Origin: Polaromonas sp. P2-4
Lineage (GTDB): Bacteria; Pseudomonadota; Gammaproteobacteria; Burkholderiales; Burkholderiaceae_C
NCBI GenBank assembly: GCA_024703855.1
Contig: CP087965.1
Coordinates: forward strand, 3,464,001 to 3,528,000
Direction: 5' to 3'
DNA length: 64,000 nucleotides
Notes under the pieces: model-generated
The model's database searches: none
Seen by the model: only the letters and a program-made list of their open reading frames with translations
Told to the model about the DNA's origin: nothing
Translations under genes and position numbers: made by a program
Shown: positions 16,118 through 26,284 of the stretch, piece by piece
Position numbering within the stretch: the stretch's first letter is position 1
Layout of the letters: each line of letters starts with the position of its first letter

Positions 16118-16890
16118 TCAGTCTTCCAGCTCAGCCTTGGCCATCTCGACATCCAGCCGTTCCATGGCATCCAGCGCTTTGCTGGCGGCCGCCTGTTCGT
16201 AGAGCTTGGTGGCTTCTTTCATCTTTTTATCGCCTTCCAGCATGACCATGCCGTTGGCGTACTCGATCATGGCAATGGCGGAGCCGGGGTTCAGGCTCAA
16301 CGCGTCTTTGTAGAGCGACAGGCCAATGTCTTTTTTGGCACCGTAGGTCATGCCGCCAATCAGCGAGCCGACTTTGTCGATCACCTCGGCATGAAACGAC
16401 GCCAGCGCGATGTGGGCATCGGCATGCTTGGGCGACAGCTTGATGGCTTGCTCCAGCGAGTGCTTGACCTTGCTGCCCAGGCCCTGCGCCAGGGCTTTGG
16501 CCACGCTGATGCCCTGGCTGTAGCGCCTGAGTGCGTAGGCCTGCCAGTACCAGGCATTGGCGTTTTTTGGGTCTTCGGCCTGCTGCGCCTCGGCGCGCTG
16601 GGCGACTTCCATGAAAAGCTCCAGCTTGGTTTTTTCTTTGGTTTCCAGGTAGTTGGCATAAATGCTGGTGGCCTTGTTGGCCACCGTGATGCCGTCGCCG
16701 CCGGCCTTGATGCCGGCATCAAAGGCTTGTTGAAATTCGCCGTTATGAAACAAGACCCAGGCCTGCAGCACGTCAGCCTCTTTGGGCAGGGGCTCGCAGT
16801 CGCCCTGGTGCAGGCGGGCCCAGCTTTTTTCAGGCTGGCGGCATCAAACTCATAGTCGCCCGCATGGGGAAAAGCAGTCCATTTGGCCAT
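16118..16890 (-). CDS. tetratricopeptide-repeat protein, frameshift near N-terminus
   Basis: About 257 residues of paired helices. It begins MAKWTAFPHAGDYEFDAASL. The frame slips near 16827, resuming as VLQAWVLFHNGEFQQAFDAG. TPR-like units include WYWQAYALRRYSQGISVAKA, LEQAIKLSPKHADAHIALAS and LYKDALSLNPGSAIAMIEYA, each with the W/L-G-Y-A-P spacing. No signal peptide is seen. Such proteins scaffold partners; none is indicated. A TetR regulator lies 47 bases upstream in the same direction. Confidence 0.83.
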
Positions 16891-16936
16891 TTGTTGTCTC
16901 CTTGATAAAAATTGTAGATCTTGTGATGGGGCGGCT

Positions 16937-17597
16937 TCACGCCGGATTGTTATAGGCTGTGACCAGGGCCTGCAAATGCGTGCGTTGGCCCTGTTCGAGG
17001 TAGGGAATCAGCAAATTCAGCACATGGTGCGCGCCCCTGCAGCAAGGCGGCCTGCGCGTTGGCCGGCTCCAGTGCGTTGCGTGGGTCGCGCACGTACTCA
17101 AAACTGAGCCAGTAAGTCAGCACCACCACCATGCTGGTGGCCGTGGCCTCTACCTCGCGCGAATCAATCGACATGGCGCCGGCGCGGCTCATGCCGTCCA
17201 GCAGGGCCTTGACGGCGCGGGTCTTGTTTTTGAGCACCCATTGGAAATGGGTTTCGAGCCGGCGGTTTTTGCTCAGCAGGTCATTAAGGTCGCGGTACAA
17301 AAAGCGGTATTGCCAGATCAGTTCAAACAGCGTGTGCATGAAAAACCAGGCGTCTTCGACGTTGCGCACGCCATCGCTGGCATTGAGCAGTTCGGTCAAT
17401 GAGCGCTCGTAGCGGTCAAACAGCGAGTTGATCAGCTCGTCTTTGGCGGGGTAGTGGTAGTAGAGGTTGCCGGGGCTGATGCTGAGTTCGGCAGAAATCA
17501 GCGTGGTCGAAACATTGGGTTCACCAAAGCGGTTGAACAGGTCCAGCGTGACCTCCAGAATGCGCTCGGCTGTTCGGCGCGGCGCTTTTTTCGCCAT
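16937..17597 (-). CDS. TetR-family transcriptional regulator, frameshift at C-terminus
   Basis: About 219 residues. The N-terminal HTH is clear: RTAERILEVTLDLFNRFGEP, NVSTTLISAELSISPGNLYY and HYPAKDELINSLFDRYERSL. The ligand domain includes AWFFMHTLFELIWQYRFLYR and SMVVVLTYWLSFEYVRDPRN. An extra G near 17035 diverts the raw frame; the neighbouring frame ends GAHHVLNLLIPYLEQGQRTH LQALVTAYNNPA, stopping at 16937. The close spacing to a TPR gene and proximity to a patatin lipase and phasin suggest a link to fatty acid or PHA control, as inference only. Confidence 0.88.
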
Positions 17598-17731
17598 AGT
17601 TGTCTACCTTCAAATTTTTTGTACTCTAACCCAGTGTCCCAGGGCGGGGAACTAGGGATGTCCAGCAGCCTGCCCTCAGGCTCAAGCGTAGCCACGCGGC
17701 GAGGGGGTGCATGCATGACTCAAATCTTCCA

Positions 17732-18972
17732 TCACTTCTTCCAGTGAAGCGATGGCACGGCCCAGCGCGTGGCGGCCGGTGTTTTGGCCACCAGGTGGCG
17801 CTTGGTGTCGTTCAATACGTCCAGATTCAGCGAGACGCCGTGACGCGCCAGTTTGGCGGACAGCGTGGTTTTTCGTGAGCGCAGCATCTGCCGCGTGGTT
17901 TGGTAGGCATGTTCGGCCAACACGCGGCGCTGACGGTAGCTGAAGGTATTGGCCAAAAACATCTCGGTATCGCGGGCGTCGGGCTCCAGCAACACGATGT
18001 CGGTGTCCGGGTAGACATGTTCGTAATGCTTCATGCCCAACTCCAGGCGCGAGTGAATCATGGCGCGAAAAGTCTGGCTCATCACGGCGGGCAGGCCGCC
18101 GCTCACGATGCGCGGTATGGCCTGTTTCTCAAGCGGCAAGCCGCGCCGCATGACGCGCTGGTTCATGGCCAGTTCGGGCGCGTGGGTCGAATCGAACGGC
18201 ACCAGCGGGTTCAGGCAAAACATCAAATCAATGCCTTCGTCCAGGGCCACGGCGGCGTGCATGGTTTTTTTCAGTGCGCCGTCCACGTAGCAGTGGTTGT
18301 CGATTTCGACGGGCGGGGAACAGCCCCGGCAGGGCCGAACTGGCCTGAACGGCTTTGGAGATGGGGACATGGTCCCAGCCGGGCCGCCCGAAAGGCGCTG
18401 CGTCGCCGCTGTCCAGGTTGGTGGCCACCAGCGTCAGGCGCGTGCCGAGCTTGCGAAAGTCATTGGTGCGGCCGGGTTTGGAGAACAGCTTGGCAAGCCG
18501 CACATCAATTTCCTCGTTGGAAAAAATGCCTGTGGGCAGCGCCGGGCCTAGTGTCTCGAGGGCGTTGACCAACGATTTGCGGCCGAAGGTGGCCTGCCAT
18601 AAAGCCGAAGCGGCCAGGCCTGGCAGCATGATGCTGCGCCGCCAAAATTCGCCATAGGCCGGCACCATCAGCCAGGCCGGGTCAAACACCTCCGATACCT
18701 GGTCGTCGTTTTCAATGAAGGCGGCGCACAACTCGCGCGGTGTCATGCCATTGGCCAAACCGGCGGCAATAAAGCCGCCGGCGGAGACGCTCGACATAGT
18801 GGTGCAGATGGGTAAATGACAGGCCTTGCAGCGATTCGTCTAGCGCGCACAAGGCGCCGATTTCGTAGATTGCTCCCAAAGGGCCACCGCCCGCCAGTGC
18901 CAGTGCGATGCGCGGCGGCTGACGGGGCGGGATGTTTTTTGATGGCGTTGCTGAAGTCTTTATGAAAGTCAT
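17732..18972 (-). CDS. patatin-like phospholipase, two frameshifts
   Basis: About 413 residues. All patatin landmarks survive across three frames: the oxyanion loop IALALAGGGPLGAIYEIGAL, the nucleophile elbow VSAGGFIAAGLANGM (GxSxG once the break near 18793 is closed), and the catalytic Asp in HCYVDGALKKTMHAAVALDE after the break near 18325. Also visible are TRLTLVATNLDSGDAAPFGR and SKAVQASSALPGLFP. The ATG at 18972 opens MTFIKTSATPS. It is a serine-Asp dyad lipid hydrolase, cytosolic or membrane-associated. Next to a phasin gene it could release fatty acids from storage lipid, or act on PHA granule lipid. This is inferred. Confidence 0.9.
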
Positions 18973-19099
18973 GGCGGGAAAGTGTAGACGGCAGCTGTGT
19001 TGGTATTTGCTGCTTTGCAGCAAAACTGAGCGGTAAAAAATGGCGCAAGTGGCAGGGGCAGGGCAAGCACAGGACAAGTACAGGACAAGTACAGGCGTA

Positions 19100-19122
19100 A
19101 AAAGGGACATCAGGTCCCTTTT
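19100..19122 (-). terminator. Rho-independent terminator for the phasin gene
   Basis: A 9-bp perfect stem AAAAGGGAC/GTCCCTTTT with a 5-base loop (ATCAG), 18 bases past the phasin stop. The flanking A and T runs give a U-tail in both directions, but phasin is the only gene that would use it here. Confidence 0.8.
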
Positions 19123-19139
19123 CTAAAAGCCCTCGGTGC

Positions 19140-19741
19140 TTAAGCGGCGGTAGCTGAGGTAGTGGCTGGCGTGGTCGCTGCTGCAGGCTTGGCGGCACGT
19201 TTGGCGGCGGGGCGCTTGGCTTTAGCCGGCTTGGCGCTGGCCGGTTTTGATGTTGCGGGCTTGGCTGTGGGTTTGGCTGCGGCGGTCGGGGCTTTCTTGG
19301 CCGCTGGTGCCTTGGCAGCAGCAGGCGCCTTGCCGCTCATTTTTTGCACGTTCTTGTTGAGCTCGTCAATGCGTGCAATCAGGGCATCCACGTCTTTGGC
19401 CGAAGGCACGCCGAGCTTGTTCAGGGCCTTGGCAACGCGTTCTTCGAAGATGTTTTCGAGCTTGTCCCACTGATGGCCGGCTTTGGACTGGATGTCGGTC
19501 GCCATGTTGGCCATTTTGCTGGTGGCCTCAGAGATCTTTTCTTCGGCAACGGCTTGCGTCTTGCGTTGAATGGACAGGCCTTCCTTGACCAGGGTGTCAA
19601 ACACTTTGCTGCCTTCTTCCTGCGCCTTGGAGAACGCACCCAGGCCGGCGAGCCAGATTTGTTGTGCTGACTCTTTGACAGCGCCAGACAAATAGGGAGG
19701 CGCTTTTTGTCGGCACTCATTTTTTGCAGTTTCTTGACCAT
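19140..19741 (-). CDS. phasin (polyhydroxyalkanoate granule-associated protein), frameshift near N-terminus
   Basis: About 200 residues. It begins MVKKLQKMSADKK at 19741 after GGAGACAACC. A one-base deletion in an A-run near 19703 breaks the frame, which resumes at PPYLSGAVKESAQQIWLAGL. The helical granule-binding region (GAFSKAQEEGSKVFDTLVKE, QAVAEEKISEATSKMANMAT) runs to about residue 120, with IARIDELNKNVQKMSG as an oligomerisation coiled coil. The last ~75 residues are an Ala/Lys/Pro repeat like histone H1, as in PhaF/PhaI-type phasins that also bind DNA. It coats PHA granules and may tether them to the nucleoid. Confidence 0.9.
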
Positions 19742-19876
19742 GGTTGTCTCCAGACAGGTGAGGGTGGGAATTTTGCACCGGCAGGATGCCGCGCACACCT
19801 GAAAATATAAGCGCTCCAGGCAACGGCGTTTAGATGCTGGCTTCTAGAAAGCTAGGGGTGCCGCTCTATGGAAAAG

Positions 19877-19906
19877 CGCGCTCCAAAGCCCAGAGCGCGG
19901 GTTTTT
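19877..19906 (+). terminator. terminator-like hairpin in the phasin/acyl-CoA reductase gap
   Basis: A stem CGCGCTC (19877-19883) pairs with GAGCGCG (19893-19899) around a 9-base loop and is followed by GGTTTTT. No plus-strand gene ends upstream, so it would terminate a small or leader transcript started in 19742-19870, or attenuate transcription into the reductase. The stretch 19742-19987 holds nothing else I recognise. Confidence 0.5.
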
Positions 19907-19987
19907 GCTGAATAGAGAGTGCTATGGTTTAAGCAAGAATCAATTTTTTTTAATAACAATTCTGCGCAAGACATAAGGACAATGACA

Positions 19988-21971
19988 ATGCACTATTTCG
20001 TCACCGGGGCCACAGGCTTCATTGGTAAACGCCTGGTTAAAAAACTCCTGGAGCGAAAAGGGACTACCGTTCATTTCCTGATCCGCAACGAAAGCGCCGG
20101 CAAAGTGGCGGCGCTGCGCGAGTACTGGGGCGTCAGTGCTGCCAGGGCCGTTGCCGTCCACGGGGACCTGACCAGCAAAAAGCTCGGCGTCAGCAGTGAA
20201 GACATCAGAAAACTCAAAGGCCAGGTCGACCACTTCTACCACTTGGCTGCGGTTTATGACCTGGGGGCCGACGCAGAAAGCCAGATTGCCGTCAACGTGG
20301 ATGGCACGCGCAACACCGTCGAGTTTGCCAAGGCCATTGACGCGGGCCACTTCCATCACGTGAGTTCCATCGCCGCGGCCGGCCTATACGAAGGTGTGTT
20401 CCACGAAGACATGTTTGAAGAAGCGGAGAACTACGAACACCCGTATTTCATGACCAAGCACGAAAGCGAAAAAAATCGTGCGCAAGGAATGCAAGGTGCC
20501 CTGGACGGTGTTTCGTCCTGCCATGGTGGTGGGCGACAGCACGACGGGTGAAATGGACAAGATCGACGGGCCGTACTATTTCTTCAAGCTGATCCAGCGC
20601 ATGCGACAGTTGCTCCCGCCCTGGATGCCGGCCGTGGGGCTGGAAGGCGGACGCGTCAACATTGTTCCGGTCGATTTTGTGGTGGATGCGCTGGACCACA
20701 TCAGCCATAAAACCGCCATCGCCAAAAAGTGCTTCCATCTGGTGGACCCGGTGGGCTATCGGGTCGGCGATGTGCTGGACATTTTCAGCCGGGCCGCCCA
20801 TGCACCCAAGATGAACCTGTTCGTCAATGCCGCGCTGCTGGGTTTCATTCCGCGTAGCGTCAAAAGAGCCTCATGGCGCTGGCGCCTGTGCGGCGGGTGC
20901 GCAATGCTGTGCTGGCAGACCTCGGCCTGCCCGAAGACATGCTGACCTTTGTCAACTACCCGACCCGGTTTGACAGCCGTGACATGACGGCTGCGCTCAA
21001 AGGCTCCGGCATCGAATGCCCCAACCTCAAGGACTACGCCTGGCGCTTGTGGGATTACTGGGAACGGCACCTGGACCCCGATCTTCATATTGACCGCTCG
21101 CTCAAGGGTACCGTCGGCGGCAAGGTGGTGCTGGTAACGGGAGGCTCGTCGGGTATTGGCCTGGCGGCTGCCCATAAATTTGCCGAGGCGGGGGCCATTA
21201 CCCTCATCTGCGGCCGTGACCAGGACAAGCTCGATGAAGCCTGCAAAGAAGCGAAAGCCAAGGGCTACAACTTTGTGGCCTATCCGGCTGACATTGCCGA
21301 CATGTCCGACTGCGACCGGTTCCTCAAGGTGCTGGTAGAAAACCATGGCGGTGTCGATTTCCTGATCAACAACGCCGGGCGCTCGATTCGCCGTGCCATC
21401 GAAGCCAGTTATGACCGCTTTCACGACTACGAACGAACGATGCAGCTCAATTACTTTGGCTGCCTGCGTGTCACCATGGGGCTGCTGCCCGGCATGGCCG
21501 CCAAACGCAAAGGCCATGTGGTCAACATCAGCTCGATTGGCGTGTTGACCAATGCGCCGCGTTTTTCGGCTTATGTGGCTTCCAAGGCCGCCCTGGACGC
21601 CTGGACGCTGCGCTTCCAGCGAGTTTGCCGATGTCGGTATCAGTTTCACCACCATCAACATGCCGCTGGTGCGCACGCCCATGATTGCGCCGACCAACCT
21701 CTACAACAACGTGCCGACGCTCTCGCCCGAAGAGGCCGCCGACATGATTGCCCAAGCCTGCATCTTCAAGCCGGTGCGCATTGCCACCCGCCTTGGCATT
21801 ACGGGTCAAGTGATGCACGCCCTGGTGCCCCGCATCGCACAGATTGCCATGAACACCAGCTTTCGCATGTTCCCTGATTCATCGGCAGCCAAAGGCGACA
21901 AGGCCGGCAAGTCGCAACTGTCGGCTGAGGCCATCGCCATGCAGCAGATGATGCGCGGGATTCATTTTTAA
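19988..21971 (+). CDS. two-domain fatty acyl-CoA/aldehyde reductase (Maqu_2507-like SDR fusion), three frameshifts
   Basis: Reassembled length about 660 residues, the size of the bifunctional Marinobacter fatty acyl-CoA reductases. The N-terminal extended-SDR/thioester-reductase domain has MHYFVTGATGFIGKRLVKKL, YHLAAVYDLGADAESQIAVN, FHHVSSIAAAGLYEGVF and HPYFMTKHESEK. Its C-terminal extension includes LIQRMRQLLPPWMPAVGLEG. From about residue 375 a classical SDR starts: KVVLVTGGSSGIGLAAAHKF, LINNAGRSIRRAIEASYDRF and SAYVASKAALDAW (Y-x3-K). The breaks are at an A-run near 20470, another A-run near 20866 and near 21617. Family role: four-electron reduction of acyl-CoA to fatty alcohol, the substrate for wax ester synthase. 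The start at 19988 follows AAGGA. Confidence 0.86.
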
Positions 21972-22129
21972 ATGAAACCTGTAAAAGATGACAGGTGGTA
22001 ACGCCTGGGTATCTCCGCTTTTTTTGTGACAGGATTTAACAATTAAGCAGGCTAGGAGGGGTGGGATAATGTGTAGTTGCAGGTAGACGGCCTGCCTCAC
22101 ACCAAATGCCACTTCCCTAAAAGGCTTGC

Positions 22130-23225
22130 ATGATTTTCGTGACTGGAGGCGCCGGCTTTATTGGCGCTAATTTTGTCCTCGACTGGCTTGCGCAAACGAA
22201 TGAGCCGGTGGTCAATCTTGACAACCTGACTTATGCGCGGAAACCTTGAAAATCTCGCTTCTCTGCACGCGGACAAGCATCATGTTTTTGTCAAGGGTGA
22301 TATCGGCGATTCTGGTCTGCTGGCCAGCCTGCTCGCCACCCACCAGCCGCGTGCGGTGCTTAACTTTGCAGCAGAGTCGCATGTAGACCGCTCAATTCAC
22401 GGGCCGGAAGATTTCATTCAGACCAATATCGTCGGTACCTTCCGTTTGCTCGAGGAAGTGCGTGCGTACTGGAGCCAGCTTGAAGGCGACGCAAAACAGG
22501 TTTTCCGATTTCTGCATGTTTCCACTGACGAGGTCTATGGCTCTTTAGGCAAAGAAGACCCGACCTTTACAGAAACTAATCGCTACGAACCCAACAGCCC
22601 GTATTCAGCCAGCAAAGCGGCCAGCGACCACTTGGTGCGTGCCTACCACCATACCTACGGCCTGCCGGTGCTGACCACCCACTGCAGCAACAACTACGGC
22701 CCCTACCATTTTCCCGAAAAACTGATTCCCCTCATGATCGTCAATGCGCTGGCGGGCAAACCTCTGCCGGTCTATGGCGACGGTCAGCAAATACGCGACT
22801 GGCTCTACGTGAAAGACCATTGCAGCGCCATCCGCCGCGTGCTTGAAGCCGGCAAGGCCGGTGAGGTGTACAACGTGGGCGGCTGGAACGAAAAGCCCAA
22901 CATCGACATTGTGAACACCGTGTGCGCCCTGCTTGACGAGCTGCAGCCCCGCGGCGATGGCCAACACTACCGCGAACAAATCACCTACGTCAAAGACCGT
23001 CTGGGCCATGACCGCCGTTACGCCATTGATGCCAGCAAAATAGAGCACGAGCTGGGCTGGAAGCCCGCAGAGACTTTCGAGACCGGCATCCGCAAAACCG
23101 TGCAGTGGTATCTGGCCAACCCGGAATGGGTGGCGCATGTGCAAAGCGGAGCCTACAGGGAGTGGACGAACAAACAGTATGCGTACGAACACAAGTCGGT
23201 GAAGCCTCAAGAGGCAGCGGCTTGA
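22130..23225 (+). CDS. rfbB: dTDP-glucose 4,6-dehydratase, frameshift at codon ~35
   Basis: First committed step of dTDP-L-rhamnose synthesis after RfbA. About 364 residues. [20 protein letters not shown] is the NAD site. An extra base near 22235 interrupts between VNLDNLTYA and [17 protein letters not shown]. Downstream, [32 protein letters not shown] (catalytic Thr-Asp-Glu), [12 protein letters not shown] (Y-x3-K), [20 protein letters not shown] and [15 protein letters not shown] are all typical. The start has AAAGG seven bases upstream. It heads an rfbBDAC set whose members overlap or abut. Confidence 0.95.
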
Positions 23226-24118
23226 AGATACTGCTTTTTGGAAAAAACGGCCAGGTTGGCTGGGAACTGCAGCGCAGCCTGAGTCCGCTGGGCGAACTCA
23301 TCGCGCTGGATCGCCACAGCCCAGACCTGTGCGGTGACCTCACCAACCTGCAGGGTCTGGCTGACACTGTGCAACGGGTGCGCCCCGACGTGATCGTCAA
23401 TGCCGCCGCCCACACGGCTGTTGACAAGGCCGAGAGCGAGCCCGAACTGGCCCGCACGCTCAACGCCCTGGCGCCCGGTGTGCTTGCACAAGAAGCGGCC
23501 AAGCTTGGCGCCTTGCTGGTGCACTACAGCACCGATTACGTGTTCGACGGCAGCGGCAGCCGCCCCTGGACCGAGGCCGACACGCCCGCACCGCTGAATG
23601 TGTACGGCCAGACCAAGCTCGAAGGCGAGCAAGCGATTCAAGCCGCCTGTCCCCATCACCTGATCTTTCGCACCAGTTGGGTCTACGCGGCACACGGCGG
23701 CAACTTCGCCAAAACCATGCTGCGCCTGGCCCAGGAGTGCGAGCGCCTGACCGCGATTGACGACCAGTTTGGCGCGCCCACTGGCGCTGACTTGCTGGCC
23801 GACGTGACAGTGCACGCCATTCGCCAAGTGCTGCGGCGCCCCGCCGACGCGGGTTTGTACCACTTGGCGGCGGGCGGTGAAACCAGCTGGCATGGCTATG
23901 CAAAACACGTTCTAGCCCAAGCAGAACGTACGCATACAGCTATCAAAATGGTAGCAAAAGCCCTGGACCCTGTTCCCACCAGCGCCTTCCCAACCCCCGC
24001 CAGGCGCCCCCACAACTCCCGGCTTGACACCTCCAAACTGCAAGCCACCTTCGGCCTGACCCTGCCGCCCTGGCAGCAGGGCGTGGACCGCATGCTGGAT
24101 GAGGTATCGACAAAATGA
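23222..24118 (+). CDS. rfbD: dTDP-4-dehydrorhamnose reductase
   Basis: Last step of dTDP-L-rhamnose synthesis (NADPH reduction of the 4-keto group). The gene begins at a TTG (23222) whose TTGA overlaps the rfbB stop. The 298-residue protein is intact: [19 protein letters not shown], the family motifs [51 protein letters not shown] (Y-x3-K) and [20 protein letters not shown]. Near residue 230 the segment [17 protein letters not shown] is encoded by a family B repeat, replacing a loop of similar length in other RfbD proteins. Normally rfbA follows directly; here a vapBC pair intervenes. Confidence 0.95.
   Translation: MKILLFGKNGQVGWELQRSLSPLGELIALDRHSPDLCGDLTNLQGLADTVQRVRPDVIVNAAAHTAVDKAESEPELARTLNALAPGVLAQEAAKLGALLVHYSTDYVFDGSGSRPWTEADTPAPLNVYGQTKLEGEQAIQAACPHHLIFRTSWVYAAHGGNFAKTMLRLAQECERLTAIDDQFGAPTGADLLADVTVHAIRQVLRRPADAGLYHLAAGGETSWHGYAKHVLAQAERTHTAIKMVAKALDPVPTSAFPTPARRPHNSRLDTSKLQATFGLTLPPWQQGVDRMLDEVSTK
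23901..23956. repeat. family B palindromic repeat inside rfbD
   Basis: Reverse complement TTTTGATAGCTGTATGCGTA, then CGTTCTGCTTGGGCTAGAAC and GTGTTTTGC. It is read in frame as part of RfbD on the strand opposite to the consensus orientation. Confidence 0.7.
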
Positions 24119-24160
24119 GCATCAGTTGATGCAATAATTGATGCCCGAAAGGAGCTTTTC

Positions 24161-24358
24161 ATGCGTACCACCATTAATCTTGACGACGAACTACTAGCCC
24201 AAGCCCAGCTCATGAGCGGTTTGACCGAGCGCACTCAGTTATTGCGCGAAGCGCTGCTAGCACTGGTGCAGCGCGAGAGCGCTCGCCGCCTCGCCAAGCT
24301 TGGGGGTACACAAGCCCAGTTGCAGCCCATCCCTCGCCGGCGAGATGCCTCTGCATGA
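24161..24358 (+). CDS. vapB: VapB-type antitoxin
   Basis: A 65-residue protein. MRTTINLDDELLAQAQLMSG, LTERTQLLREALLALVQRES and ARRLAKLGG form a ribbon-helix-helix-like DNA-binding head and helical linker, typical of the VapB subfamily with a 'R-T-T-I-x-L-D-D-x-L' start. The disordered tail ([13 protein letters not shown]) is the usual toxin-neutralising part. AAGGAG lies seven bases upstream of the ATG. The stop overlaps the toxin gene as ATGA (24355-24358), and antitoxin-first order is standard. VapB represses its own promoter and binds VapC. Confidence 0.92.
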   Translation: MRTTINLDDELLAQAQLMSGLTERTQLLREALLALVQRESARRLAKLGGTQAQLQPIPRRRDASA

Positions 24359-24725
24359 TGCTGGTAGACACTTCGGTTTGGATTGACCATTTCAGGCTTG
24401 GCGACGCAGCATTGACGACTGCACTCGAAGCAGGACAAGTCGGGATGCATTCATTTGTGCTGGGTGAGCTGGCTTGCGGCAATTTGCGCTCGCGTGTCGA
24501 GGTGCTGAGCCTGCTGCAGGCGCCCCCCCCATGCCAGTGAGCACCGACAAGGAGGTGCTGTTTTTTATTGCCCAGCATGGATTGATGGGGCGAGGCATCG
24601 GCTACGTGGACGTTCACCTGCTGGCATCCGCCCGACTGGGGGGCACCCTGCTTTGGACCAGAGACAAGAGGCTCCACTCCGTTGCAACTGAACTGGGCTT
24701 GGCGCATGCCGAAACGCAGCACTAA
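24355..24725 (+). CDS. vapC: VapC-type PIN-domain ribonuclease toxin, one frameshift
   Basis: About 123 residues when joined. The four acidic active-site positions are visible: [13 protein letters not shown] (Asp), [14 protein letters not shown] (Glu), [15 protein letters not shown] (Asp) and [13 protein letters not shown] (Asp). A C-homopolymer at about 24526-24533 changes the frame between LSLLQAPP and [20 protein letters not shown]. If real, this would kill the toxin; a homopolymer read error is more likely. VapC enzymes cleave RNA, often tRNA. The pair lies between rfbD and rfbA. Confidence 0.9.
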
Positions 24726-24744
24726 ATCAACAACACAGAAAAAT

Positions 24745-25629
24745 ATGACACAACGCAAAGGCATCATCCTCGCCGGCGGTTCCGGCACCCGGCTGCACCC
24801 GGCGACGCTGGCCATCAGCAAACAACTGCTGCCGGTGTATGACAAGCCCATGATCTATTACCCGCTGAGCACCCTCATGCTGGCCGGCATCCGCGATGTT
24901 TTGATCATCAGCACCCCTCAAGATACTCCGCGGTTTGACCAACTGCTTGGCGACGGCAGCCAGTGGGGCATCAACCTGCAGTACGCCGTGCAGCCCAGCC
25001 CCGATGGCTTGGCTCAAGCTTTCATCATTGGTGAGCAGTTCTTGGGTAACGCGCCCAGGCGCTGGTGCTGGGCGACAACATCTTTCATGGCCACGACTTT
25101 GTGCAACTGCTGGCAGGCGCAGATGCGCAAGCCAACGGCGCTACTGTATTTGCTTACCACGTACATGACCCGGGACGCTATGGTGTTGTGGCGTTTGATG
25201 TCAATGGCAAGGCCAGCAGCATTGAAGAAAAGCCCGCGCAACCCAAGAGCAACTACGCCGTCACAGGCCTGTACTTCTACGACAACCAAGTGGTGGACAT
25301 TGCCAAGGCTGTGAAGCCCAGCGCGCGGAGAACTTGAAATCACCGCCGTGAATCAGGCCTACCTGGAGCGTGGCCAGCTTAATGTGCAAATCATGCAGCG
25401 CGGCTACGCCTGGCTGGATACCGGCACGCATGACAGCCTTATGGAGGCCAGCCAGTTCATCGCCACCCTGGAGCGCCGCCAGGGCCTTAAGATCGCTTGC
25501 CCCGAAGAGATTGCCTGGCGTAACGGATTCATCACCACAGAACAGTTCGAAAAACTGGCCCAGCCGCTGGCCAAGAATGGCTATGGCCAGTACATGCTGC
25601 GTCTGTTGAAGGAAGAAATTCAAGCATGA
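24745..25629 (+). CDS. rfbA: glucose-1-phosphate thymidylyltransferase, two frameshifts
   Basis: Makes dTDP-glucose from dTTP and glucose-1-phosphate. About 294 residues. It opens [20 protein letters not shown], then [20 protein letters not shown], the nucleotide-binding and sugar-binding signatures. One break near 25060 separates [11 protein letters not shown] from [13 protein letters not shown], and a second near 25325 separates VKPSARG from [36 protein letters not shown] closes the fold. The stop overlaps rfbC (ATGA, 25626-25629). Confidence 0.94.
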
Positions 25630-26171
25630 AGGTCATCCCTACTGCCATTGCGGAAGTCCTCCTTATTGAACCCAAGGTGTTTGGTGATGCCCGAGGTTTC
25701 TTCTTTGAAAGCTTTAACCAGCAAGCCTTCAATGAAGCCACGGGTCTAAACGTCCACTTCGTTCAAGACAACCATTCCCGCTCAGCCAAAGGCGTGTTGC
25801 GCGGGCTGCACTACCAAATCCAGCAGCCCCAGGGCAAGCTGGTGCGTGTGGTGCGTGGTGCGGTGTTTGACGTGGCGGTGGATGTACGCAAATCGTCTCC
25901 TAGCTTGGGCAAGTGGGTGGGAGTGGAGTTGACCGAGGACAACTATCGCCAGGTATGGATACCTCCCGGGTTTGCCCACGGGTTTTTGGTGCTGAGCGAC
26001 TCAGCAGATTTTCTATACAAAACCACGGACTACTACGCCCCCCAATTTGAGCGCTGTATTGCCTGGAACGACCCTGCGCTCGGTATTGAGTGGCCCATCC
26101 AAACAGCGCCATCGCTTTCCATCAAAGACCAGGCGGGTGTAACGCTGCGTGACGCAGAGCTCTTTCAATAG
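25626..26171 (+). CDS. rfbC: dTDP-4-dehydrorhamnose 3,5-epimerase
   Basis: An intact 181-residue cupin enzyme that epimerises C3 and C5 of the 4-keto-6-deoxy intermediate. Signatures: [40 protein letters not shown] (catalytic His with substrate-binding Arg), [33 protein letters not shown] and [20 protein letters not shown] (catalytic Tyr). The start overlaps rfbA by ATGA, indicating coupled translation. A truncated glycosyltransferase follows 15 bases later. Confidence 0.96.
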   Translation: MKVIPTAIAEVLLIEPKVFGDARGFFFESFNQQAFNEATGLNVHFVQDNHSRSAKGVLRGLHYQIQQPQGKLVRVVRGAVFDVAVDVRKSSPSLGKWVGVELTEDNYRQVWIPPGFAHGFLVLSDSADFLYKTTDYYAPQFERCIAWNDPALGIEWPIQTAPSLSIKDQAGVTLRDAELFQ

Positions 26172-26186
26172 AGTGTCGATCGTTTC

Positions 26187-26280
26187 ATGAGGGTTCTCCA
26201 ATTTGGCCGTTTCTGGAACGAGCAGCATGGTGGCGTCGAGCGCCATGCTGCGCTGCTGAGCAAAGGGCTGGCCGCCACTA
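26187..26280 (+). pseudogene. 5' stump of a family 4 glycosyltransferase
   Basis: Thirty codons, MRVLQFGRFWNEQHGGVERH followed by AALLSKGLAA, match the start of GT4 enzymes that follow rfbC in O-antigen loci (strand 1 plus the GG(I/V)ERH loop). Homology stops near 26275, and the remaining >300 residues are absent. The break is about 100 bases left of the IS1111-type element. So the gene was lost by rearrangement around the insertion, not by a simple read error. Confidence 0.75.
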
Positions 26281-26284
26281 CCTG

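Noticed and set aside
17640..17715. A possible further copy of repeat family A before the TetR gene.
   Set aside because: Only a loose C/G-rich resemblance; it lacks the CCCCCTCGGGGGG core and the ACACGCAGTG end.
21972..22129. A sigma-70 promoter and JUMPstart element before rfbB.
   Set aside because: There is a GATAAT-like box but no -35 at a suitable distance, and no GGCGGTAG-type ops sequence. I could not support a call.
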